NCBI RefSeq assembly: GCF_016734765.1
Contig: NZ_JAERQE010000023.1
Span: forward strand, 16,664 to 80,663
DNA from: Microvirga soli
Lineage (GTDB): Bacteria > Pseudomonadota > Alphaproteobacteria > Rhizobiales > Beijerinckiaceae
Length of the DNA: 64,000 nt
Reading direction: 5' to 3'
The position numbers and the translations under genes are program-made. The notes under the pieces are model-generated. The model was given only the letters and a program-made list of their open reading frames with translations, had not been told where the DNA came from and searched no databases. Below are positions 54,859 to 63,856 of the stretch, in pieces (within the stretch, counting starts at the first letter, position 1; every line of letters begins with the position of its first letter).

Positions 54859-55521
54859 ATGCGGCAGTTTCTGCGTGACAATGGACTATCGGTCGCCCTA
54901 TTCAGCCTGTTCCTGATCTCCCTGGTTGGCCAAGCGCTCACTGGATGGAGGGCTCAAGCCGAGGAATTGCAACTGCACGAGCTCCCGGCCGTCGGCTTGA
55001 CGGATTACTTGGCCAGCGGCCACTTCATCTCGGCGGTGTTCGAGAATTGGGAGAGCGAGTTCCTCCAGATGGCTACCTACGTGCTGCTGACCATCTTCCT
55101 GTTCCAGAAGGGTGCCTCGGAGTCCAAGAAGCCGGACGAGGCGAACCCCGAGGATGAAGCGCCTTCCAAGAAACGCAATGATCCGGATGCCCCTTGGCCC
55201 GTGCATCGCGGTGGCCTGGTGCTGAAGCTCTACTCGCATTCCCTCAGCATCGCGCTGGTCACGTTGTTTCTCGCCTCCTTCTGGCTTCATCTGGCGGGGA
55301 GCACACGGCGGATGAACGAGGAGGCCCTCATGCATCATCAGCCGACGCAAACCATGGTCGAGACGCTCGGAGACCCGGGGTTCTGGTACGAGAGCTTTCA
55401 GAACTGGCAGAGCGAGTTCCTGTCGATCGGCGTTCTGCTGGTGCTCGGCATCTATCTGCGCGAGCGCGGCTCGCCGGAGTCCAAGCCTGTGGCCGCACCA
55501 CACGCCACAACCGGGCACTGA
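54859..55521 (+). CDS. Membrane protein of the DUF6766 type, function unknown
   Basis: A 220-residue protein with four hydrophobic helices in two internal repeats. Each repeat ends in a similar block: FENWESEFLQMATYVLLTIFL near residue 57 and FQNWQSEFLSIGVLLVLGIYL near 175. The linker between them is rich in Glu, Lys and Pro. Proteins of this pattern are common in soil proteobacteria and are annotated only by a DUF number. ATG 54859 begins MRQFLRDNGLSVALFSL, with GAGG 8 nt upstream. No functional neighbours were seen. Confidence 0.75.
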   Translation: MRQFLRDNGLSVALFSLFLISLVGQALTGWRAQAEELQLHELPAVGLTDYLASGHFISAVFENWESEFLQMATYVLLTIFLFQKGASESKKPDEANPEDEAPSKKRNDPDAPWPVHRGGLVLKLYSHSLSIALVTLFLASFWLHLAGSTRRMNEEALMHHQPTQTMVETLGDPGFWYESFQNWQSEFLSIGVLLVLGIYLRERGSPESKPVAAPHATTGH

Positions 55522-55862
55522 CTCTGCCCTTAGCCGGTATAGCCAGGATTGATCGAGCCGAACGGCACGATGTCTCCTGGATGCAGGACGCTGCGGGGTG
55601 TCACTCTTAAGACAAGCGGGCGCTCCTGTTGTCAGCGGCTTTGAGTGTCATCCGGCGTAGCGAGGATCGGTAAAGCGACAGTGGCCAAGACCGACATTAA
55701 AGCGGTGTAGTGCATCGGACCCTGCTCGTTCGGCTCCATCAAGGTTCAACCGGAGACAGCTTGCCATCTGGTCAGCGGTGACATCATCTTGTGCTGGCCA
55801 GAAGTTACGAACGGCCAGCGTCCGCTTCGGCCTCTCGGCCGTCATTCACCGATCTCCATGAA
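55522..55862. other. Intergenic region between convergent genes, no gene seen
   Basis: 341 bp. A 65-codon minus-strand frame (55648-55845) with no clear ribosome binding site is the only candidate and is not called. No obvious terminator is present on either strand. Confidence 0.35.
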
Positions 55863-56855
55863 CTAGGGTCTGACCGGGAAGATGGTCTTCCAGTCCCGCT
55901 TCATGTCGACGACAGTCCAGCGATCCACCGTCGCGGCCTCGAGCGCCTTGTCGAGGTGACCAATCTTCGACTGACGGTCGTAGGCGTATTCGCGCTCCGC
56001 ATCGGTGTGATGCACCACGACGCCGAGGCGGCGTCCGCCCGCCTCGGTGGTCCATTGCAGCATCTCGAGGTCACCGTCCGAGTTCCCGAAGGCGGCGATC
56101 GGCCGGTGGCCGATATGCTGGTTGATTCCGACCGGCTTGCCAGGCCCGTCGTCGACGAAGTTCACCTGAGGCAGGCGGACCAGGGTCGGCTGACCATCGC
56201 GGCGCTCGAACTTCGTGACGATGCTCGAGCCCACGACCTGATCGGGCGGAATGCCGTAGCTCTTCTCGGCGAAGGCCCGCATGAACTCGATGCCACCGCC
56301 CGAGACGATGAACGTCTTGAAGCCATTGGCCCGCAGGTAGGCCAGGACCTCCAGCATGGGCTGGTACACGAGCTCGTCGTAGGGGCGGTTGAAGCGGGGG
56401 TGCTTGGCGGTCGTGAGCCAGGCCCTGATCAACCCGATGAATTGCGCCGGCGTCATGCCGGCATGCGTTGCGGCGACGATCTCGACGGCTCCCTTCTCGC
56501 CGGCCGCTGCGAGTGCGGCCATGTCGCCTTCGAGCGCGGCCTTGAACGGCTGCGTGTCCTTCCACTCGGGATGCTGCGGCGCCAGCTCCCTGACCCGGTC
56601 CAAGGCGAAGGCGAACTGGACGTAGATCGGCTGCTCGATCCACAGCGTGCCGTCATTGTCAAAGGTGGCGATCCGCTCCTGTGGTGGAACGAAGTCGGGG
56701 GATCCTTCCCGGGTCACGTCGTTCACGAAGGCGACGATCACCTGCTTCGCCGGACCTTCATTCCATGAGGGCAGCGGGTCGGTCTGCGCGACCGCGGCCG
56801 ACATCCAGACTGCGGCCAGGGCAAGCGCTCCCAACCGAAGGAAACGAATGCGCAT
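55863..56855 (-). CDS. Exported HAD-family phosphatase (SerB-like)
   Basis: A 330-residue protein with signal peptide at about residues 1-23 ending VAQ-T. It has HAD motif I FDNDGTLW (two catalytic Asp), motif II VSGGG, and motif IV AFGNSDGDLEML. The order matches the SerB/phosphoserine phosphatase-like HAD branch. Export makes a periplasmic non-specific phosphatase more likely than a serine-pathway enzyme. It is the last gene of the minus-strand run FGE, sulfatase, small secreted protein, phosphatase, with 39 bp to the gene before it. Confidence 0.88.
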   Translation of the reverse strand: MRIRFLRLGALALAAVWMSAAVAQTDPLPSWNEGPAKQVIVAFVNDVTREGSPDFVPPQERIATFDNDGTLWIEQPIYVQFAFALDRVRELAPQHPEWKDTQPFKAALEGDMAALAAAGEKGAVEIVAATHAGMTPAQFIGLIRAWLTTAKHPRFNRPYDELVYQPMLEVLAYLRANGFKTFIVSGGGIEFMRAFAEKSYGIPPDQVVGSSIVTKFERRDGQPTLVRLPQVNFVDDGPGKPVGINQHIGHRPIAAFGNSDGDLEMLQWTTEAGGRRLGVVVHHTDAEREYAYDRQSKIGHLDKALEAATVDRWTVVDMKRDWKTIFPVRP

Positions 56856-56894
56856 CGATACCTCCTCCTTCCACTGAGTGACGGAATGCCGGTG

Positions 56895-57152
56895 TCAGCA
56901 ATCTGTGCAGATCCCCTTCTCGACTTCACGGTCTATTTTCCGGTTCTGCCGCTCCATCTGCTCGGTGGCGACGGCGTCATTCGTCGAGAAGTCGTTCCGC
57001 GGTTGCGTGACTGCGTCCCGCTCAAGAACTCGTTGCGACGGAATGACGATCTCATTCGTGCTCGGTGCAGGTCTGGCATCCCGTTCCTGCGCCTGTCCTG
57101 GCACAGCAGCCGCAAGAATGCCCAGAGCAGCAAGGACGATGGTGCGTTTCAT
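56895..57152 (-). CDS. Small secreted protein of unknown function (85 aa)
   Basis: An 85-residue protein with a clear signal peptide (MKRTIVLAALGILAAAVPGQA-Q). The mature part of about 63 residues is polar and ends ICTDC, with two cysteines close together that could bind metal or form a disulfide. ATG 57152 has GGAGGAG at ideal distance, which decides the start against an open upstream extension. It is placed between the sulfatase and the phosphatase genes and is probably cotranscribed with them. Confidence 0.7.
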   Translation of the reverse strand: MKRTIVLAALGILAAAVPGQAQERDARPAPSTNEIVIPSQRVLERDAVTQPRNDFSTNDAVATEQMERQNRKIDREVEKGICTDC

Positions 57153-57379
57153 GGTCAATTCTCCTCCTGGTGAAACCCGGTGCCACCTTCTGAACCATCT
57201 GAAGTCATCGGAGCCATCCTTGCACCGGTAGCCGATGAAGCATTGCGGGCTATTCGAGCTGGGGGACCCATGCCGGTTCAGGGAACTGGTCGACCGTGTA
57301 TTCCGACCTGCTCTTGACGAAGGGGGCACGCGGGCCAATCACGGCTGGTGACCCGCGTGCTTCACGATCGCTTACTCAC

Positions 57380-59074
57380 CTATTTCGCTATTGCCGCCCG
57401 CGCAGCCTCGATTTGCCCCTTCAAGGCTTCAAGGTTGAAGCTCGCTCCCTTTTGCATCGGCGGGAACTCGACCGCCGTCATAGCCAACTTCTCCACTTGC
57501 TGCTGAACGAACACGAACCGCCAGAATTCGTACTTGAACCAATCGAAGTATTGCTGCGCTCCCTCTTTGGTTCCAGCGCTGGGCCAGCCAGTGCGCTCGA
57601 AGGGATCGAGGCGCAGATTGGTCAGGGCCGGCACGTCGATTTGGGTCTTGCCGCCCAGCCACCCGCCCGGCTGGTCGATGAAGCGATACTTGTAGTCACC
57701 GAACCGCACGGCGCCCAAAGTGCTCTCGCCGAAATAGAAGATCTCCTGGCGATTCGACGGCCCCTTGCCGGTAATCAGGTTGGTTTGGTCGTAACCGTCC
57801 AGATGCACCTTGTAGTTCCGGTCGCCGATCTTCTTGCCCTGCTTCAGTTCGGCGGTGATATTCGGGTTTCCGGCAGCCGTCAGGAGCGTCGGGAACCAAT
57901 CGAGCCCTGATATGAGACCGTTCTCGACCTTGCCTGCCGGTACCTTACCGGGCCAGCGGATCATGGCCGGCGCGCGGAAGCCGCCTTCCATCACCGTGCC
58001 CTTGCTCTGGGCGAAGGGTGTCTGTCCGCCGTCAGGCCAGGTGAAAACCTCGGTGCCATTGTCAGTGGTGAACACGACGATGGTGTTGTCGTCCACACCC
58101 ACGTCCTGAAGCTTCTTCATGACGAGGCCGATGTCATCGTCGAGCTGTGCCATGCCGGCTTCATGAATGGACCAACCGTTCTGGGAGTTGCGCATCGCCT
58201 CGTATTTCGGCGAGAGGTGCGTGACGATGTGCATCCGTGTCGGGTTGAGCCACAGGAAAAATGGTTTGTTGTCGGCCTTGGCCTTATCGATGAACTTGAG
58301 GGCATTGTCGCGGATCTCATCGTCCACGGTTTCCATGCGCTTCGGGCACAATTCACCCGCGTCCTCGATCCTTTGCTTGCCAACCGTGCCCCAGCGCGGA
58401 TCGGTCGTGGAGTCCTCGACATTCGTTGCCCACGTGTGGAGCATGTTGCGCGGGCCGACCTGGGCCCTCAGCTCCTGCGGGTAGTTCGGATGGCAGGGAT
58501 CTTCCATCGCATCGAGGTGATAGAGATAGCCATAGAACTCGTCGAAACCGTGCACCGTGGGCAGGAACTCGTTCTTGTCGCCCAAGTGGTTCTTGCCGAA
58601 CTGCCCTGTGGCATAGCCCAGGTCTTTCAGCGCGGTGGCAATCGTCACCGCTTCAGCTGGTAGTCCGAGCGGCGCACCGGCTTGGCCGACTGTGGTCATT
58701 CCGGTTCGGATCGGCAACTCCCCGGTGATGAAATTGGCGCGACCTGCGGTGCAGCTCGCCTCGGCATAGTAGTCGGTGAACAGCATGCCCTCTGCGGCGA
58801 TCTTGTCGAGATTGGGCGTGCGTCCCGCCATCATGCCACGGTGGTATGCACCGATATTCCAGATGCCGATGTCATCGCCCATGATCACGACGATGTTGGG
58901 CCGTGCCGGCGCTTGAGCGGCGGCTGGTGTCAAGGCGGCGGCGGAGATGAGCGCGGTGGCACCCAACAGAACCGTTCGCGACGCATTGCACGCGCTGGCA
59001 AGCGCGCCCTTCGCCCAAGATCCGCTGCCTGGGGAAGCGGTGTTTGACCTTCCCGCGAGAACTGCACGAGGCAT
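57380..59074 (-). CDS. Exported arylsulfatase-type sulfatase
   Basis: A 564-residue type I sulfatase with a long N-terminal export signal (hydrophobic core about residues 34-52, ending AAAQA). It has the metal-binding Asp pair MGDDIG (67-68) and the formylglycine site CTAGR (Cys108). It also has GQFGKNHLGD with Lys/His of the active site, and TTDNG with further metal ligands. The modified Cys becomes formylglycine, which attacks the sulfate ester. The site has Ala where the textbook CxPxR has Pro. The likely maturase gene is directly upstream, with 16 bp between. ATG 59074 has GAGGGAGAAG upstream. The substrate is unknown. Confidence 0.93.
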   Translation of the reverse strand: MPRAVLAGRSNTASPGSGSWAKGALASACNASRTVLLGATALISAAALTPAAAQAPARPNIVVIMGDDIGIWNIGAYHRGMMAGRTPNLDKIAAEGMLFTDYYAEASCTAGRANFITGELPIRTGMTTVGQAGAPLGLPAEAVTIATALKDLGYATGQFGKNHLGDKNEFLPTVHGFDEFYGYLYHLDAMEDPCHPNYPQELRAQVGPRNMLHTWATNVEDSTTDPRWGTVGKQRIEDAGELCPKRMETVDDEIRDNALKFIDKAKADNKPFFLWLNPTRMHIVTHLSPKYEAMRNSQNGWSIHEAGMAQLDDDIGLVMKKLQDVGVDDNTIVVFTTDNGTEVFTWPDGGQTPFAQSKGTVMEGGFRAPAMIRWPGKVPAGKVENGLISGLDWFPTLLTAAGNPNITAELKQGKKIGDRNYKVHLDGYDQTNLITGKGPSNRQEIFYFGESTLGAVRFGDYKYRFIDQPGGWLGGKTQIDVPALTNLRLDPFERTGWPSAGTKEGAQQYFDWFKYEFWRFVFVQQQVEKLAMTAVEFPPMQKGASFNLEALKGQIEAARAAIAK

Positions 59075-59090
59075 GATACTTCTCCCTCTT

Positions 59091-60077
59091 TCAGGTTTCC
59101 AGAGTTTCTCGACTGACGCAGCGAAATCCGACATGGCTGGTGGACGTGTCGACCGGCTGGGGGTGGCGCGCCGCCGGGCGGTAACGCCGGCAGTAATTGG
59201 GGGCACACAGATGCGAACCGCCCTTCAGCACCCGGCGCGGGATCCTGGTCTCCGACTGGCACGGGTCATGGCTCTGGTCCTCGGGTCCGCCGCGCGGGTT
59301 CTCGGGAATGCAGCACGCCTTCACCGCGTCGGCCGGGTGCGTTGGTGCGTAGAAGTCGCTCGTCCACTCCCAGACATTGCCGATCATGTCGTAGAGGCCG
59401 TAGCCGTTGGGCGGGAAGGCGGTCACTGGTGACGTGCGCTCGTAGCCGTCCTGCGCGAGGTTCTGGAATGGAAAGGCACCCTGCCAGGTGTTCGCCATTT
59501 GCCGCCCCTCCGGCGTGAACTCGTCGCCCCAGGCGAACTCGGCTCCGTCAAGGCCGCCGCGGGCCGCGATCTCCCATTCGGCCTCGGTCGGCAGGTCCTT
59601 GCCGGCCCAGCGTGCATAGGCAAGCGCATCAGTGAAGGCCACATGCACGACGGGATGGGTGTCGAGGCCGTTAATGGTGCTCTTCGGGCCCTGGGGATGG
59701 CGCCAGTCGGCGCCCCTGAGCAGGGTCCACCACTGGCTCCAGTTCCGGAGGTCGACCGGATGATCCGGCGGCGTGAAGACGAGCGAGCCCGCATACAGCA
59801 TGTGCGGCAGCGCACCGGGATAATCGTTGGGGTCGGGACGCTTCTCGGCAAAGGTGACATGCCCGGTCGCACGGACGAAGTCGCGGAACTGCCGGTTGGT
59901 GACAGGCGTCCGGTCGATCCAGAAGCCGTCAACGGTGACGCGGTGGACGGGCGCCTCCTCCGGATAATGCCTTCCCGACCCCATTCGGAACGTGCCGCCG
60001 GAGATCCGGATCATGTCAGTGTGTGGCTGGTTCTCTGGGCAATGGCCCCGTGCGTGCTGAAGTGTGGCCTGCGACAT
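59091..60077 (-). CDS. Formylglycine-generating enzyme (SUMF1/FGE family)
   Basis: A 328-residue FGE-sulfatase-domain protein with the N-terminal ISGGTFRMGSGRHYPEEAPVHRVTVDGFWID, WEIAARGG, and GNVWEWTSD. The copper-binding catalytic pair lies in GGSHLCAPNYCRRYRPAAR (Cys291 and Cys296), equivalent to the two active-site cysteines of human FGE. These suggest an active enzyme that uses oxygen to turn the sulfatase Cys into formylglycine before export. No signal peptide is visible, consistent with cytosolic action. It is the first gene of the operon. ATG 60077 has GGGAG upstream. Confidence 0.94.
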   Translation of the reverse strand: MSQATLQHARGHCPENQPHTDMIRISGGTFRMGSGRHYPEEAPVHRVTVDGFWIDRTPVTNRQFRDFVRATGHVTFAEKRPDPNDYPGALPHMLYAGSLVFTPPDHPVDLRNWSQWWTLLRGADWRHPQGPKSTINGLDTHPVVHVAFTDALAYARWAGKDLPTEAEWEIAARGGLDGAEFAWGDEFTPEGRQMANTWQGAFPFQNLAQDGYERTSPVTAFPPNGYGLYDMIGNVWEWTSDFYAPTHPADAVKACCIPENPRGGPEDQSHDPCQSETRIPRRVLKGGSHLCAPNYCRRYRPAARHPQPVDTSTSHVGFRCVSRETLET

Positions 60078-60146
60078 GGGCGTGGCTCCCGTCCTGGCAT
60101 GCCGGCAGTGTCGTCCCATGTACCGTTGCCGGTCTATTGGGGTCTG

Positions 60147-60176
60147 TCCTGAATTTGACGGAGGCAGACCCTGATT
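60147..60176. repeat. 30-bp element with 22-bp-spaced half-sites, copy 1
   Basis: CCTGAAT (60148-60154) and CCTGATT (60070-series position 60070+100, i.e. 60170-60176) are spaced exactly 22 bp, two DNA turns. The element sits between the divergent FGE operon and kinase gene. It recurs inverted at 62116-62145 with 25 of 30 positions identical. It could be a regulator site or the end of a mobile element. Confidence 0.6.
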
Positions 60177-60364
60177 CATGCGTTCAGGAGATCATGAATC
60201 GCCGGGAGCGTTTCGAATTGGAGAAGGGACCGGGTGCGGATACGCAGTTCCAGACCGATGCAGGTCGACACGGAATGGTCTCAGGGTTTAACATATGTTG
60301 TCGGACCGAGGGTCTGTCGCGACCCTGATCCCGTTGCGTTGCCTCGCGGCTGGAAGTCGCCGTC

Positions 60365-62113
60365 ATGAGCAGTGGCGCTGTCCCGTCGATCGCGCGATCA
60401 CTCCCGGGCTTGCCGCCTCGGCTGCGGGGCCGGGTCGTCCTGACCTTCGCGGCTGTTATTCTGTTGACCTGCGTCGCCGCGGCGGTTCTGCTGCTCTCGA
60501 ACGCCCGGCACGAGCGCGAGGCCATCCGGGAACGTGCCTTGGGCACGGCGACCGCGCTGTCCTTCGGGTTCGAGCAGGAGGTGGCGGCCGGCAACGCTCT
60601 GCTGAAGGGCCTCTCTTCGTCGCCTGCCCTGAAGTCCGGCGACGATAGGGGTTTTTACGACCAGCTCAAGGCAACGCCGATCCCCGACGGCTCATGGCTG
60701 ATTCTTCAGGATCTGGACGGTCAGGTCGCCAGCACCCTCCGGCCTTTCGGGGTGCCGCTTCCCCGGCACAGGGACTTCCCAACCTACCCGGAAGCGCTGA
60801 ACCGGGTGCGGGATCGCGGTTGGACTGTGTCGGGCCGCATGGCGAGCATCGTGAAGCCCGGATCGACGATCATCGCGCTCAGCCTGCGGATCGACCAGGA
60901 CGACGGCACGATGAAGGGCTTTATCACCACCATCCTGTCGCAGGACCGCCTCGGCACCATCCTGAAAGGCCATGACGCTCCCGAGGAATGGACGCGAGGC
61001 CTCTACGACCGCAAGCTGCAGCCGATCGTGACCATGAGAGGGGCGGAGACGTCATCGTGGATTCCCGCGCCGGCTGCCCTCGCGGCGCGTCTTGCCGCCG
61101 TCACCGGGAGCGAGACCGCGAGCGGCTTGATCGAGGCTGTCGATGAACGTGGAATCCCAGTCCTGGTCGCGTACCGCGGTTCCGGGGCGACGAGCTGGAC
61201 GACGGTGGTGACGGTGCCGCTCGCTATCGTCGACGCGCCGGTCACGGTTGCCGTGTGGCAGATGGCCGGGATGGCGTCCTTCCTCCTTCTAGCCGGTGGC
61301 CTGGCTGCCCTGTTCACCACTCGTCAGGTGGAGCGGCCGCTGCGCGTCTTGTCCGATCAGGTCAATGGAGCAAAGAAGCAGGTCAGCGAACTATCCGGGC
61401 AGTTGCTCGCCCTCCAGGAGGAGGAGCGTCAACGCATCGCCCGTGAGCTGCACGACTCGACCGCCCAGCACCTCGTGGCGGCAAACCTTGGGCTTGCCGG
61501 TCTCAAGGGGAGCGTTGCCCAGACGCCAGCGTTCCGCAAGGCCGTCACAGAGGTCGAGCGACTGCTCGGCGAGGCCCTGCGGGAATTGCGGATCTTCACT
61601 TACCTGCTGCATCCGCCGAATCTGGCGAACGACGGCCTCCAGGCCACGTTGCGAGACTTCGCCGAAGGCTTTGCGGGGCGGACGGGGCTCGTTGCTCGCA
61701 TCCGAATTCCGGAGGAGGTCGATGAGTTACCGCCGGAACTCCAACGGACGATCCTGCGCGTGGTGCAGGAGGCTCTCACCAACGTGCATCGGCACGCCGG
61801 CGCCTCGCAGGTATCGGTCGATGCCCGGATCAGGTCTGGACGGCTGGTGGTCCGCATCCGCGACGATGGGCATGGTATGGCGGGCCTGATCCGGCCTGAC
61901 GCCCCCATCCGGTTCGGCGTCGGCATTGCTGGGATGCGCGCCCGCCTGGAGCAGTTCGGCGGCGACATGAGGATGAAGACCGGTTCAGGCGGCACCTCGG
62001 TTATCGCAATCGTTCCGGTATCGGCAACCGGGCGGGCGCTGGCCCAGGCCCGGCATAGGCTCGGCCCATGGCTCGCGGGGCCGGTCAAGGCCGGCGGCGA
62101 GGCTCGCTCCTGA
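60365..62113 (+). CDS. NarL-type (HisKA_3) transmembrane sensor histidine kinase
   Basis: A 582-residue kinase. The first membrane helix is at about residues 23-45, and a periplasmic sensor of the double-PAS (dCache-like) type covers about 50-290. The second helix is at about 297-318. The cytoplasmic part has phosphoacceptor motif RELHDSTAQHL (His363, HisKA_3 class) and an HATPase domain (VVQEALTNVHRHAGAS, DDGHGM, GIAGMRARLEQFGG). It should phosphorylate the LuxR-type regulator encoded 124 bp downstream. The start at ATG 60365 precedes Pro/Leu-rich residues and the helix. It is divergent from the FGE operon. Confidence 0.92.
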   Translation: MSSGAVPSIARSLPGLPPRLRGRVVLTFAAVILLTCVAAAVLLLSNARHEREAIRERALGTATALSFGFEQEVAAGNALLKGLSSSPALKSGDDRGFYDQLKATPIPDGSWLILQDLDGQVASTLRPFGVPLPRHRDFPTYPEALNRVRDRGWTVSGRMASIVKPGSTIIALSLRIDQDDGTMKGFITTILSQDRLGTILKGHDAPEEWTRGLYDRKLQPIVTMRGAETSSWIPAPAALAARLAAVTGSETASGLIEAVDERGIPVLVAYRGSGATSWTTVVTVPLAIVDAPVTVAVWQMAGMASFLLLAGGLAALFTTRQVERPLRVLSDQVNGAKKQVSELSGQLLALQEEERQRIARELHDSTAQHLVAANLGLAGLKGSVAQTPAFRKAVTEVERLLGEALRELRIFTYLLHPPNLANDGLQATLRDFAEGFAGRTGLVARIRIPEEVDELPPELQRTILRVVQEALTNVHRHAGASQVSVDARIRSGRLVVRIRDDGHGMAGLIRPDAPIRFGVGIAGMRARLEQFGGDMRMKTGSGGTSVIAIVPVSATGRALAQARHRLGPWLAGPVKAGGEARS

Positions 62114-62115
62114 AG

Positions 62116-62145
62116 ATTCAGGGTCTGCCTCCAGTAAATTCAGGG
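62116..62145. repeat. 30-bp element with 22-bp-spaced half-sites, copy 2 (inverted)
   Basis: ATTCAGGG at 62116-62123 and again at 62138-62145, spaced 22 bp. It matches 60147-60176 in opposite orientation (25 of 30). It starts 3 bp after the kinase stop and lies 93 bp before the response-regulator start, where a promoter for the regulator gene could be. Confidence 0.65.
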
Positions 62146-62237
62146 TTTTGCGCAGGTGGGGCAGGCAGCCGGACGGTGTATCCTGCCCTGGAGCCCGGGC
62201 CTGCTCGATCAGCCAGCTCGCCGGAGGAAAACTCGCG

Positions 62238-62870
62238 ATGACGCGCATCCTGATCGCCGACGATCACGACGTGGTCCGCTCCGGCGTCCGGACGATCCTG
62301 GAGGGGCATGAGGGCTGGGAGGTGGTCGGAGAGGCAAGGGACGGCAAGGAGGCCATCGACCAGGCCCTGGCCACCCGGCCCGACGTCGTCGTCCTCGACT
62401 ATGCCCTTCCACTGGTGAACGGGGTCGAGGTCACCCGGCAGGTCCGGGGCCGCCTTCCCGGCATCGAAGTCCTGATCTTCACCATGCACGACACCGATAG
62501 CCTGATCCGCGATGTCCTGGAGGCGGGTGCCCGCGGCTTCCTGCTCAAATCCGACGCCAGGGCGCTTCTGGTCTCCGCCGTGGAGACCCTGAGTGCACAC
62601 AGGCCGTTCTTCACCGGCAAGGTCTCGGAAGCCCTGCTCGAAACCTACCTGTCGCAAGGCTCAATTGACGAGTCGGCGCTGACCGCCCGTGAAAAGGCCG
62701 TGGTGCAACTGATCGCCGAGGGCAAGACCAACAAGCAGATCGCCGACATTCTCAGCATCAGCACCAAGACGGTCGAGACCCATCGCGCCATGGCCCTGCG
62801 CAAGCTCAACCTCGACACGACCGCCGCCCTGATCCGCTACGCGATCCGCAACAAGCTCGTGGAGAACTGA
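62238..62870 (+). CDS. NarL/FixJ-family response regulator
   Basis: A 210-residue regulator. The receiver domain has Asp54 (VVVLDYALPLVNG) and the acidic pocket IADDHD near the N-terminus. The C-terminal LuxR-type helix-turn-helix is LTAREKAVVQLIAEGKTNKQIADILSISTKTVETH. It should dimerise on phosphorylation by the kinase upstream and bind inverted or direct half-sites. The 22-bp-spaced elements nearby are candidates for its targets. ATG 62238 has GGAGG 10 nt upstream. Confidence 0.94.
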   Translation: MTRILIADDHDVVRSGVRTILEGHEGWEVVGEARDGKEAIDQALATRPDVVVLDYALPLVNGVEVTRQVRGRLPGIEVLIFTMHDTDSLIRDVLEAGARGFLLKSDARALLVSAVETLSAHRPFFTGKVSEALLETYLSQGSIDESALTAREKAVVQLIAEGKTNKQIADILSISTKTVETHRAMALRKLNLDTTAALIRYAIRNKLVEN

Positions 62871-63078
62871 ACCTGGAACCGCATGCTGACGCCAAGCAAG
62901 GGCCATGCTGGAGCATGTCGAAGCCTTATCCGCGCTGGCCTTACCTGGGCGCGGGCGACGGGTTGGGTAGGCATTGTTGCCGAAGCGGTTCGTCTTGGTG
63001 CGAGTGCCGATGTCCAAGTCATGGCTGATCAGGACGATTGAGTGGAGCGGCTCGAGGGGCTTGCGAAGGGAGGTTGAG

Positions 63079-63786
63079 ATGATGTTGTCACGACGGCATT
63101 TCTGTTGCGCTGGTGCCCTGGCAAGCACCGCGATCTTCGGCCGGGCTTTTGCGGCCGATCAATGCGCGGCGCCGACACAACAGCGGCAAGCCGCGATGAG
63201 CCCTGACGATGCGCTGAAGGAGCTCAAGGCCGGCAACGAACGCTTCCTGACGCAGAACATGCGCAACTGCGATCTCCTGACCCAGGTCAGGGCAACGGCG
63301 GGCGGGCAGTTTCCCTCCGCGGTCATCATCGGGTGCATCGATTCCCGCGTGCCCCCGGAGCTGGTTTTCGACCAGCGTATCGGAGACATCTTCAGCGCCC
63401 GCATTGCCGGCAATGTCGCCGACGACGATGTCGTCGGCAGTGCCGAGTTCGCGACCAAGCTCGCCGGGGCTAAGCTGATCGTCGTGCTGGGCCACGGCGA
63501 GTGTGGTGCGGTCAAAGGTGCCATTGATGGTGCGGAACTGGGAATGCTTACCAACCTGTTGAAGCGCATCAAGCCAGCGATCGAGGCCAACGGGAGCGCC
63601 CCGGGCGAGCACAGCTCGAAGAACAAGGACTTCGTGCAGCAGGTGGCGACCACGAATGCCAGGCTGGCTGCCCAAGGGCTTGCGAAGGACAGCTCGGTTC
63701 TCCGGGATCTGGTTGCCCAGGGTGAGCTCAAGATCGTCGCGGCGATGCACGATGTCGCCACTGGACGCATCACATTCCTGGAATGA
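63079..63786 (+). CDS. Exported beta-class carbonic anhydrase
   Basis: A 235-residue beta-carbonic anhydrase with an N-terminal twin-arginine-like signal (LSRRHFCCAGALASTAIFGRAFA). The mature enzyme has zinc ligands Cys86 and the His139/Cys142 pair (GHGECGAVKGA), plus the Asp-Arg dyad of CIDSR (Asp88, Arg90). Reversible hydration of carbon dioxide is expected, here in the periplasm. Export of beta-type enzymes is less common than of alpha-type. GGGAGG lies 5 nt upstream of ATG 63079. A second ATG follows at once, and the open extension upstream is not signal-like. It is not obviously linked to the two-component pair before it. Confidence 0.9.
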   Translation: MMLSRRHFCCAGALASTAIFGRAFAADQCAAPTQQRQAAMSPDDALKELKAGNERFLTQNMRNCDLLTQVRATAGGQFPSAVIIGCIDSRVPPELVFDQRIGDIFSARIAGNVADDDVVGSAEFATKLAGAKLIVVLGHGECGAVKGAIDGAELGMLTNLLKRIKPAIEANGSAPGEHSSKNKDFVQQVATTNARLAAQGLAKDSSVLRDLVAQGELKIVAAMHDVATGRITFLE

Positions 63787-63856
63787 GGATCAATAACAGA
63801 GTGAAAGTGATAATGGCTAAATCTATAAGACCCAATGCGTTAGCTGGACGGCCCTG

